A stretch of DNA of 9,162 nt. It comes from Rhodoluna sp. GTDB taxonomy: Bacteria > Actinomycetota > Actinomycetes > Actinomycetales > Microbacteriaceae. The translations under genes and the position numbers were made by a program. The stretch covers positions 1 to 9,162 of the forward strand of contig JAEMTJ010000041.1 of assembly GCA_016462375.1 (NCBI GenBank), written 5' to 3'. The notes under the pieces were generated by a model. It saw only the letters and a list, made by a program, of their open reading frames with translations, had not been told where the DNA came from and did no database searches. Position 1 is the first letter of the stretch. Each line of letters begins with the position of its first letter. This document shows positions 1-6,119 of the stretch, piece after piece.

Positions 1-542
1 GTTCTTGAAGAACTCAATTCCTCTTTCGGTTCAATACCGAGAGATCGAACAATTGCATTGCCCGTGTTGTTTAGTAACCAGATCAACCAACCGAAAAGCC
101 AGGTGAAAGCCAACTGAAACCTCACCACTGCTTTATTAACCCCCAACGGTAGAGTTAGCGCGAGTTTTTTAGGAACCAGTTCACCGATGAGGGTGGAAAA
201 CAATGTCGCGATGATTAGCGAGAGCGCAAGCGAAACGGCCTGCAGTGTGCCATTTTCGAGCCAGCTTCCTAAAAGACTGCTCTCAAGTAATACCGCTAGG
301 GATGGCTCAGCAAGAAAACCGGTCAACAAAGTGGTCAGGGTAATACCAAGTTGAGCCCCGGATAGATGAGTGCTGGTTCGCTTTAGCGCTGCGATGCTTG
401 CACTGAGCCCGCGCTCCCCCCTCGATCGCCTGGCTTCAAGCTCGGTTCGTTCAAGATTTATGAGGGAAAACTCGCTGGCAACAAATAGTCCAGTGCCGAT
501 TGTGAGCAAAATACCCAGCCCGAGAAGCAACCACTCGTTCAT
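1..542 (-). CDS. CNNM/HlyC-CorC family membrane protein, N-terminal part (3' end outside window)
   Basis: This is the first 180 codons of a membrane protein of the family usually annotated as hemolysin or CNNM/CorC-like transporter (DUF21 domain followed by CBS domains). Proposed roles are magnesium or other divalent cation export or homeostasis at the cytoplasmic membrane, and the name hemolysin is historical. Reading from ATG at 542, the protein starts MNEWLLLGLGILLTIG and has hydrophobic segments near residues 3-25, 60-85, 100-120 and 143-160. It carries the DUF21 hallmark GELVPKKLAL and an early ASEFSLINLERTELE segment typical of the family. The CBS and C-terminal CorC-type domains would lie beyond the left edge. 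The start is supported by an AAAGGA ribosome binding site 8 bases upstream. The gene is divergent from kgd. The family call is firm, but the substrate cannot be told from sequence. Confidence 0.88.
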   Translation of the reverse strand, partial: MNEWLLLGLGILLTIGTGLFVASEFSLINLERTELEARRSRGERGLSASIAALKRTSTHLSGAQLGITLTTLLTGFLAEPSLAVLLESSLLGSWLENGTLQAVSLALSLIIATLFSTLIGELVPKKLALTLPLGVNKAVVRFQLAFTWLFGWLIWLLNNTGNAIVRSLGIEPKEELSSSR

Positions 543-550
543 CGGGTTAG

Positions 551-556
551 TCCTTT
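551..556 (-). promoter_or_regulatory. Ribosome binding site of the CNNM-type gene
   Basis: On the minus strand the sequence reads AAAGGA, followed by 8 bases and the ATG at 542. This fixes the start of a gene whose end is outside the window. Confidence 0.7.
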
Positions 557-712
557 AAGGGTGCACGGGTCGGGATGGTCTGAGTCCATAACCCTTCTAG
601 CATACCTGCGATGGCCTATGCGCATGCCCTTTGCACACCATAGTTACGCTGTAAAACTTCTAGTTCTCAAAGAAAAGGTAGGCTAGTTCCGCGCTATTCG
701 GGTAAGCAAGTA

Positions 713-717
713 AGAGG
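713..717 (+). promoter_or_regulatory. Ribosome binding site of kgd
   Basis: AGAGG lies 7 bases before the GTG at 725. It supports this non-ATG start over the second in-frame GTG at 731. Confidence 0.65.
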
Positions 718-724
718 TGTTTAG

Positions 725-3700
725 GTGTCCGTGGACAATTCCCAATCCAGTCAAGAATTTGGAGCAAACCAGTGGCTGGTAGACGAAATGTATGGGCAAT
801 GGCTTCTAAACCCAGATTCTGTCGATAAGGAATGGGTTCCAATTCTTGAGAGTTACCACCTAGAAAAACAGGGTCAGCCGGCTGCCCCAATTGTTAGTGC
901 GCCTGTTGTTCCAATTTCTCCAGTGACTGAGATCACCTCAACCGGATCTGTGCCTCTAGTTGCTAAAACCACAAGAGTTGAAGCTAAAGCACAACCAATT
1001 CCTGCTCAAGCGCCAGCTATCTCGCTAATCTCCGTTGCAGAAGATGCAGAAGACCAGGTCAACATCCTTAAAGGAATGTCTAAGACCTTAGCTGCAAACA
1101 TGGATGCTTCTCTCAGCATTCCAACTGCCACAAGCGTCAGAGCAATCCCAGCAAAGCTGTTGATTGATAACCGCATTGTCATCAACTCCCACCTTGGGAG
1201 AACTCGCGGTGGAAAAGTATCTTTCACACACATGATTGGCTATGCAATTATTCGTGCTCTAAAGGAATTCCCTAGCCAGAACGTTTACTACGAAGAGGTC
1301 GAAGGTAAGCCTGCTTCAGTATCACCTGCCAACATCAACTTTGGTTTAGCAATTGATATCCCTAAGCCTGATGGTTCAAGGGCATTGCTGGTTCCTAATA
1401 TCAAGAAATCCCAGCGACTTAATTTTGCCGAATATCTAAATGCATATGAAGATCTTGTTAAGCGCGCGAGAGATAGCAAACTAACCGCTGAAGATTTCTC
1501 TGGCACAACAGTTTCGCTCACCAATCCAGGTGGAATTGGAACGGTCCACTCTGTGCCAAGACTTACTAAAGGCCAGGGTTGCATCGTTGGTGCAGGAGCT
1601 CTTGATTACCCTGCTGAATTCCAAGGCATGAGTGAAGAACACCTAGCCAATCTTGGTATCAGCAAGGTCATCACACTTACCTCAACCTATGACCACAGAG
1701 TCATTCAGGGAGCAGGCTCTGGCGAGTTCCTAAGAATTATTAACGAACTTCTCCTAGGTGAGCGTGGTTTCTACGATGAAATTTTTGCAGACCTAAGAAT
1801 TCCATACCAGCCAATTCAATGGGCAACTGACTTTGACTTGAACGACGCAAATCCTAGAAGTAAAGAAACTAGAGTTCAAGAACTTATCAACGCTTACCGT
1901 GTTCGCGGGCACCTAATGGCAGATATTGATCCACTTGAATATCAGCAGCGCACTCACCCAGACCTAGATGTGCTAACTCATGGTTTAAGTCTTTGGGATC
2001 TTGACCGTGAGTTTAACACCGGTGGCTTTGGCGGTAAATCAAAGATGCTCGTCAGAGATGTTCTGAAGATTCTTCGTGACACATACTGTCGCACAGTCGG
2101 TATCGAATACATGCACATCCACAACCCTGAAGAGCGTCAGTGGATGCAAGAAAGGCTTGAGCGTCCATACGAGAAGCCGAGCCATGACCAGCAACTGAGA
2201 ATTCTTGAAAAACTCAATGAAGCAGAAGCTTTCGAGACCTTCCTGCAAACCAAATTCGTTGGCCAAAAGCGCTTTAGCCTTGAAGGTGGAGAATCAACAA
2301 TTGCTTCCCTAGATTCAATCTTGCAGGCTGCGGCTGACGCCAACTTTTCTGAAGTCGCCATTGGTATGGCCCACCGCGGGCGTCTAAATGTGCTCACCAA
2401 CATTGCTGGTAAGACCTATGGTCAAGTCTTTAGAGAGTTCGAGGGTAACGCTGACACTAAGACTGTCCAGGGCTCAGGAGATGTGAAGTATCACCTGGGA
2501 ACTGAAGGAACCTTCACCGGCCCTAACGGAAACCAAACCAATGTTTATCTAGCGGCTAACCCTAGCCACCTAGAAGCTGTGAACCCAGTGCTAGAAGGTA
2601 TTGTCCGAGCAAAGCTTGATCGCATCGATAAATCTCCTGCTGAATATCCAGTACTGCCAGTTCTGATTCATGGTGATGCTGCATTCGCAGGACAAGGTGT
2701 TGTTCCTGAGACGCTAAACATGATGAGCCTACGTGGTTACCGCACCGGTGGAACTATCCACATTGTGATCAATAACCAGGTTGGTTTCACTACCCCACCG
2801 TCAATGTCACGTTCCACTATTTATGCAACAGATATAGCCAAAGGTATCCAAGCACCTATCTTCCACGTCAACGGTGATGACCCAGAAGCAGTGGCCAGGG
2901 TTTCACAGTTGGCTTTTGACTACAGACAGAAGTTCCAGAAAGATGCTGTGATTGATCTAGTCTGTTACCGCCGACGTGGACATAACGAAGGTGACGACCC
3001 TTCAATGACTCAGCCGTTGATGTATAACTTGATTGAAGCTAAGCGTTCAGTCAGAACACTTTATCTAGAGTCTCTTGTTGGTCGAGGAGATATCACCCGT
3101 GAAGAGTTTGAACAGTCGAACACTGACTTCCAAGCAAGAATGGAACAGGCTTTCACTGACGTTCATGAAGCTATGTCAACACCTGTTGAATTACAGGCAA
3201 GACCTATCGGCATTGGAACAACTGCAAGCGATCACCCAGAGATCAACCACGAAAGTGCAATCAAGAGTGAAGTTGTTGAACTCATCGGTAACGCTCACAG
3301 CAACCTACCGCCTAACTTCAACGTGCATCCTAAGTTGCAGCAGCTGCTTGCCAAGCGCTTGGAAATGTCACGCGAGGGTGGAATCGACTGGGGCTTCGGT
3401 GAACTGCTAGCCCTTGGTTCATTGTTGGTTGAAGGTGTCAACATTCGTCTTTCTGGGCAAGACACTCGTCGCGGCACCTTCGTGCAGCGTCACGCTGTAT
3501 TCCACGATCGTGAAAATGGCCAAGAGTGGATGCCACTTAGAAACCTAACTGCAAACCAAGCCAAGTTCTATATCTACGATTCACTACTGAGCGAGTATGC
3601 GGCTATGGGCTTCGAATACGGTTACTCAGTTGAGCGCAAAGATGCATTGGTACTTTGGGAAGCCCAGTTCGGTGACTTTGCAAATGGGGCCCAGACCATT

Positions 3701-4402
3701 CTTGATGAATTCATCTCTTCTGCAGAACAGAAGTGGGGACAGCATTCATCTCTAGTGCTTCTTTTGCCACATGGCTATGAAGGTCAGGGACCAGACCATT
3801 CTTCCGCTCGTATCGAAAGATACCTGCAGCTTTGTGCTGAGAACAACATGACTGTTGCTCAACCTTCAACTCCAGCAAACCACTTCCATCTACTGCGCAG
3901 ACAGGCATATGCTCGTCCACGCAGACCTCTGATTGTCTTCACACCTAAATCGATGCTGCGTCTAAAAGCTGCTTCGTCAAAGGTACAAGACTTCACCACC
4001 GGTTCATTCCAGCTGGTAATCGATGACGAACGTGGACTAAACAAGCAGAGCGTTAAGCGCGTTCTCTTTTGTTCAGGCAAGGTTTATTGGGATCTGCTAG
4101 CTGAAGCTCAGAAGCGCGGCGACCAGCAGACTGCAATCGTTCGCGTCGAACAGCTTTACCCAACTCCGGTTGATGAAATCAAGCAGGTTTACGCTCAGTA
4201 TCCAAACGCTGAGCTGTTCTGGGTTCAGGATGAGCCCGCTAACCAGGGCCCTTGGACATACATTGGTCTTTTCCTACCTAAATACATGGGTGGTCAGGTT
4301 GCTAAACTCATTTCTCGTCCAGCTAGTGCTTCTCCGGCTACTGGATCAGCCAAACGTCACGCTGTTGAGCAAGCAGACCTAGTTGAAAGAGCGTTCTCCT
4401 AA
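725..4402 (+). CDS. kgd: Multifunctional 2-oxoglutarate decarboxylase/dehydrogenase, E2-E1 fusion
   Basis: This cytoplasmic TCA-cycle enzyme (also named OdhA or SucA) performs thiamine-diphosphate-dependent decarboxylation of 2-oxoglutarate. In actinobacteria it supplies the E1 and succinyltransferase-like E2 activities of the 2-oxoglutarate dehydrogenase complex, with lipoyl groups provided by another protein. The 1225 residues match the usual length (about 1230). Domains in order are an N-terminal helical segment (about 10-45, FGANQWLVDEMYGQWLL), a Pro/Ala-rich linker (about 50-105), and an E2 acyltransferase domain (about 110-350) with the catalytic DHR motif at D323-H324-R325. The E1 domain (about 375-1225) has HRGRLN at H550, the thiamine-diphosphate GDxxFAGQG motif from G650, the partner NN at 683-684, and HNEGDDPSMTQP. 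There is no lipoyl domain, as expected for this family. Start GTG has a good ribosome binding site. It is followed after 5 bases by the SGNH-like gene. Confidence 0.97.
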   Translation: MSVDNSQSSQEFGANQWLVDEMYGQWLLNPDSVDKEWVPILESYHLEKQGQPAAPIVSAPVVPISPVTEITSTGSVPLVAKTTRVEAKAQPIPAQAPAISLISVAEDAEDQVNILKGMSKTLAANMDASLSIPTATSVRAIPAKLLIDNRIVINSHLGRTRGGKVSFTHMIGYAIIRALKEFPSQNVYYEEVEGKPASVSPANINFGLAIDIPKPDGSRALLVPNIKKSQRLNFAEYLNAYEDLVKRARDSKLTAEDFSGTTVSLTNPGGIGTVHSVPRLTKGQGCIVGAGALDYPAEFQGMSEEHLANLGISKVITLTSTYDHRVIQGAGSGEFLRIINELLLGERGFYDEIFADLRIPYQPIQWATDFDLNDANPRSKETRVQELINAYRVRGHLMADIDPLEYQQRTHPDLDVLTHGLSLWDLDREFNTGGFGGKSKMLVRDVLKILRDTYCRTVGIEYMHIHNPEERQWMQERLERPYEKPSHDQQLRILEKLNEAEAFETFLQTKFVGQKRFSLEGGESTIASLDSILQAAADANFSEVAIGMAHRGRLNVLTNIAGKTYGQVFREFEGNADTKTVQGSGDVKYHLGTEGTFTGPNGNQTNVYLAANPSHLEAVNPVLEGIVRAKLDRIDKSPAEYPVLPVLIHGDAAFAGQGVVPETLNMMSLRGYRTGGTIHIVINNQVGFTTPPSMSRSTIYATDIAKGIQAPIFHVNGDDPEAVARVSQLAFDYRQKFQKDAVIDLVCYRRRGHNEGDDPSMTQPLMYNLIEAKRSVRTLYLESLVGRGDITREEFEQSNTDFQARMEQAFTDVHEAMSTPVELQARPIGIGTTASDHPEINHESAIKSEVVELIGNAHSNLPPNFNVHPKLQQLLAKRLEMSREGGIDWGFGELLALGSLLVEGVNIRLSGQDTRRGTFVQRHAVFHDRENGQEWMPLRNLTANQAKFYIYDSLLSEYAAMGFEYGYSVERKDALVLWEAQFGDFANGAQTILDEFISSAEQKWGQHSSLVLLLPHGYEGQGPDHSSARIERYLQLCAENNMTVAQPSTPANHFHLLRRQAYARPRRPLIVFTPKSMLRLKAASSKVQDFTTGSFQLVIDDERGLNKQSVKRVLFCSGKVYWDLLAEAQKRGDQQTAIVRVEQLYPTPVDEIKQVYAQYPNAELFWVQDEPANQGPWTYIGLFLPKYMGGQVAKLISRPASASPATGSAKRHAVEQADLVERAFS

Positions 4403-4407
4403 ACCTT

Positions 4408-5019
4408 ATGGATCAGCCAAGACGCAACATAAGAATCGTCATCATCGGTGACGATATCATTGGCGCAGGCGGCGACCCTAAAGGCCTTGGTTGGGTTGGT
4501 CGAGTAATAGCTAAAACCCAAAGCGATTACCCTCGGATTGATTTCTATAGCCTGCCGACTCCAGAGATAACCTCAGCAGGACTTAGCGAACAATGGCTAG
4601 AAGAAGCCTCTAAGCGCTTTTCACCTGATACCGATAACCGACTAATCGTTTGCCTCAATTCACACGACATCAACGCAGGTATCACAATGTCTCGCTCGAG
4701 ACTGAATCTTGCTAACATCTTGGACAGTGCTGCCAGTAAAGGTGTGCAGTGTTTTGTAGTATCACCAATTCCAAGTCGCAATCCACAACTGAACTACGAG
4801 ATCGAGCATCTATCAGCCGGCTTCGAAGATGTTACCGCTAGAAGATCATTACCATTCGTAGATTGCTTCAGGCCATTAGTAGATCACCAAGGATTCAATG
4901 AGGAGTTGAAAAATTCAACTCTAGGGATGCCTGGCCAGCTAGGACATGGACTTATTGCCTGGTTGGTGCTGAACCAAGGTTGGTATCGCTGGTTAGATTT
5001 GCCAGAACAAGAGATTTAA
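4408..5019 (+). CDS. SGNH/GDSL-hydrolase-like protein, probably catalytically inactive
   Basis: A 203-residue protein with the outline of an SGNH/GDSL hydrolase (esterase/lipase fold). The fold is suggested by the start RIVIIGDDIIGAGGDP followed by GLGWVGRVIAKT (block I), VCLNSHDINAG with SRSRLNLANIL (block III region), and the C-terminal GLIAWLVLNQGWYRWLDL that normally follows the catalytic Asp-x-x-His. By my manual alignment the key residues are replaced: block I Ser is D16, block II Gly appears to be E53, block III Asn is H86, and block V Asp and His are T171 and M174. The protein may therefore be a non-enzymatic binding or scaffold protein. No signal peptide is seen, so it is probably cytoplasmic. 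It starts 5 bases after the kgd stop with no clear ribosome binding site, which suggests translational coupling and a role linked to Kgd or merely co-expression. The fold is fairly sure, the function unknown. Confidence 0.8.
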   Translation: MDQPRRNIRIVIIGDDIIGAGGDPKGLGWVGRVIAKTQSDYPRIDFYSLPTPEITSAGLSEQWLEEASKRFSPDTDNRLIVCLNSHDINAGITMSRSRLNLANILDSAASKGVQCFVVSPIPSRNPQLNYEIEHLSAGFEDVTARRSLPFVDCFRPLVDHQGFNEELKNSTLGMPGQLGHGLIAWLVLNQGWYRWLDLPEQEI

Positions 5020-5022
5020 GAG

Positions 5023-5048
5023 AAAGGCCCTGACTAGTCAGGGCCTTT
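5023..5048. terminator. Bidirectional intrinsic terminator between converging operons
   Basis: A perfect 26-base palindrome with arms AAAGGCCCTGAC and GTCAGGGCCTTT around a central TA. The RNA would form a GC-rich hairpin ending in a short U tract on either strand. It lies 3 bases after the SGNH-like stop and 2 bases from the rsrA stop, so one element can end both the kgd and the sigR-rsrA transcripts. Confidence 0.85.
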
Positions 5049-5050
5049 AT

Positions 5051-5290
5051 TCAATCCAGCTCAGATCTGAGTGAACTCGATATCTTGTTGAAGAAATCAG
5101 AATTTCGGTCAGAACCCGACGAAGAATTAATCACTAGATTCGAGATTGTTCGCTCCAAATCGTATTCGGCTTTGCAAAGCTGGCAGCTAGCTAGATGGCC
5201 ATCAACTTCTTGCTTCACTTTTGCATCTAATTCATCTCCAAGATATTCATAGACTTTTCGTTTGGTTTCATGGCAACTTAGGTTACTCAC
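5051..5290 (-). CDS. rsrA: RsrA-type zinc-binding anti-sigma factor
   Basis: A small cytoplasmic anti-sigma factor (79 residues from this start) of the zinc-associated anti-sigma family. It should bind and hold the SigR-like factor encoded just upstream, releasing it when thiol oxidation forms a disulfide and expels zinc. The diagnostic motif H-x3-C-x2-C is present as H32-C36-C39 (HLASCQLC), with a further Cys at residue 6. This matches the pattern of Streptomyces RsrA (C11, H37, C41, C44), where the first and last Cys form the trigger disulfide. I prefer the GTG at 5290 because AAAGGA sits 8 bases upstream of it; the GTG at 5296 would add two residues but leave only 2 bases of spacing. It follows sigR closely and both presumably lie on one mRNA. 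The rest is a short helical tail with no membrane segment, unlike many anti-sigma factors. The redox role is inferred from the family. Confidence 0.9.
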   Translation of the reverse strand: MSNLSCHETKRKVYEYLGDELDAKVKQEVDGHLASCQLCKAEYDLERTISNLVINSSSGSDRNSDFFNKISSSLRSELD

Positions 5291-5298
5291 TGTCACAT

Positions 5299-5304
5299 TC
5301 CTTT
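5299..5304 (-). promoter_or_regulatory. Ribosome binding site deciding the rsrA start
   Basis: AAAGGA on the minus strand overlaps the sigR stop codon (TAA at 5305-5303). It is 8 bases from GTG 5290 but only 2 bases from GTG 5296, so it favours the later start and suggests translational coupling of the anti-sigma factor to sigR. Confidence 0.55.
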
Positions 5305-5956
5305 ACTTTTTCTTTTTTTCTAAATCAGGGTTGATGCCATACTCGATTGCCTTCTCGCGAAGAGCGGCGCGAAGAATTCTTCTAGCTCGGTGAATCTGAG
5401 TTCCAACCGTATTTTGAGAAAGGCCAGTGAAGTCAGCAATCTCCTTATATTTCCAACCGTCAACAAGATTTAGAAGAACTACTTCACGGAATACTTCGTC
5501 GATTGACGCGATAGCATCAACAATTTCTTCAGTTTCCATCTGGGACAACACAATGCTCTCAGCTGAAGCGCCGAGCTGAAATTCCTGAGCTTTGTCGTAG
5601 ATGTAATCTTCCTGCCAGTCGTCGTCGATGTTAGGAGATACGGTTACGCGATTCTTGTTTTGCTTAGCTTCAGCAACACCCATAGAGATGTTGGTGGTGA
5701 AAATTATTCTGTTAAGCCAGCGTTTAGGGCCATTGCTGCGATCGACGTAGCTGTCCCAGTACTTGAAGGCCTTTAGGACTACAGCTTGAGCAAGTTCCTC
5801 ACCAAATGTTTGGCTGCGAGTCTTTGCTATAGAGGCACGAAGAATGAATTCGTAGTGCGGGCCAATCTCTAGTTCGAAGTCGGCTAGTTTGCGTTCTTGC
5901 TCTTCTGGATTGGTGATGGCATTCCCCATATCGTGTGAGTTAATTATGTCTGACAT
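5303..5956 (-). CDS. sigR: SigR-like ECF sigma factor (RNA polymerase sigma-70 family)
   Basis: An extracytoplasmic-function-type sigma factor, most likely the SigR/SigH type that directs thiol-oxidative and disulfide-stress genes, held in check by the adjacent rsrA product. From ATG 5956 it has 217 residues. Sigma region 2 covers about 25-97 (ELAQAVVLKAFKYWDSY, then KRWLNRIIF) and region 4 about 140-198, with a clear helix-turn-helix (WKYKEIADFTGLSQNTVGTQ, then IHRARRILRAAL). Region 4 is canonical, while region 2 departs from the usual AEDLVQETFLKAY pattern. The C-terminus ends in four lysines encoded by A-rich DNA. The frame stays open upstream to a TTG at 6028, which would add 24 basic residues. 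I chose ATG 5956, which has only a weak AGAAG upstream, because region 2 alignment does not need the extension. The specific SigR assignment rests mainly on the rsrA partner. Confidence 0.85.
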   Translation of the reverse strand: MSDIINSHDMGNAITNPEEQERKLADFELEIGPHYEFILRASIAKTRSQTFGEELAQAVVLKAFKYWDSYVDRSNGPKRWLNRIIFTTNISMGVAEAKQNKNRVTVSPNIDDDWQEDYIYDKAQEFQLGASAESIVLSQMETEEIVDAIASIDEVFREVVLLNLVDGWKYKEIADFTGLSQNTVGTQIHRARRILRAALREKAIEYGINPDLEKKKK

Positions 5957-6085
5957 GTACTTCTGCCGCTGCTTGCAGGATTTCGGGCCGTAGCTGTGAC
6001 GGCGGGGTCTAGCACTGAGGTTTTTCAATAAAGTGGCTATAGCGTCTTCTTTCGTTTAGTTTGCTCGTCGTTGAACGGATGGGGA

Positions 6086-6102
6086 GCATCAAAATCTGAT
6101 GC
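6086..6102. repeat. Inverted repeat in the sigR/aroA promoter region
   Basis: GCATCA (6086-6091), a 5-base spacer AAATC, and TGATGC (6097-6102) form a perfect 6-base inverted repeat. It ends 2 bases before the TATACT element and so covers the place of the -35 and spacer of the proposed aroA promoter. It could be an operator or a chance palindrome; the regulator is unknown. Confidence 0.4.
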
Positions 6103-6104
6103 CA

Positions 6105-6110
6105 TATACT
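6105..6110 (+). promoter_or_regulatory. Probable -10 element of the aroA operon
   Basis: TATACT is a near-consensus -10 hexamer ending 9 bases before the aroA ATG. Transcription would start at about 6117-6120, at or just before the start codon. No good -35 is seen 17 bases upstream. The absence of a ribosome binding site before the ATG fits a leaderless or almost leaderless mRNA. Confidence 0.5.
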
Positions 6111-6119
6111 TAATAACCA

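Larger units (their letters stand above)
543..724. other. Divergent intergenic region between the CNNM-type gene and kgd
   Basis: These 182 bases separate two divergent genes and must hold both promoters. On the minus strand, TATGCT (604 down to 599) is a plausible -10 element about 50 bases upstream of the membrane-protein start, but no good -35 lies 16-18 bases further up. On the plus strand, TTGCAC (631-636) resembles a -35, with only weak -10 candidates downstream (around 652-659). A short inverted pair, AAGGGT (557-562) and ACCCTT (591-596), lies in the leader of the membrane-protein mRNA; its loop is long and I give it little weight. No RNA gene or small coding region is apparent. Confidence 0.35.
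5957..6119. other. Divergent sigR/aroA promoter region
   Basis: The 163 bases between the preferred sigR start and aroA include a stretch (5957-6028) that could encode the 24-residue SigR extension. No SigR-type promoter (GGAAT, 18-19 bases, GTT) pointing at sigR was found on the minus strand, nor a clear housekeeping promoter for it. The aroA-proximal end carries an inverted repeat and a -10-like element, listed separately. Confidence 0.4.

Noticed and set aside
370..558. Plus-strand open frame of 62 codons.
   Set aside because: It lies antisense to the CNNM-type gene, whose minus-strand frame has clear family motifs and a ribosome binding site.
3075..3410. Plus-strand 111-codon frame inside kgd.
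   Set aside because: It is an out-of-frame shadow of conserved kgd E1 sequence, with no ribosome binding site or domain signal.
725..4402. Possible recent gene fusion or assembly join of an E2 and an E1 gene.
   Set aside because: The E2-E1 fusion without a lipoyl domain and with a length near 1230 residues is the normal form of this enzyme in actinobacteria.
5275..5301. SigR-like promoter match on the minus strand (GGAAT, 19 bases, GTT) over the start of rsrA.
   Set aside because: It would start a transcript inside rsrA after its start codon, the GGAA part is explained by the ribosome binding site, and one such match is expected by chance in a window of this size.
5303..5330. A-rich sigR 3' end (runs of 7 and 5 A) as a programmed frameshift site.
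   Set aside because: No downstream structure or extended frame would use it, and it simply encodes a lysine tail before the stop.
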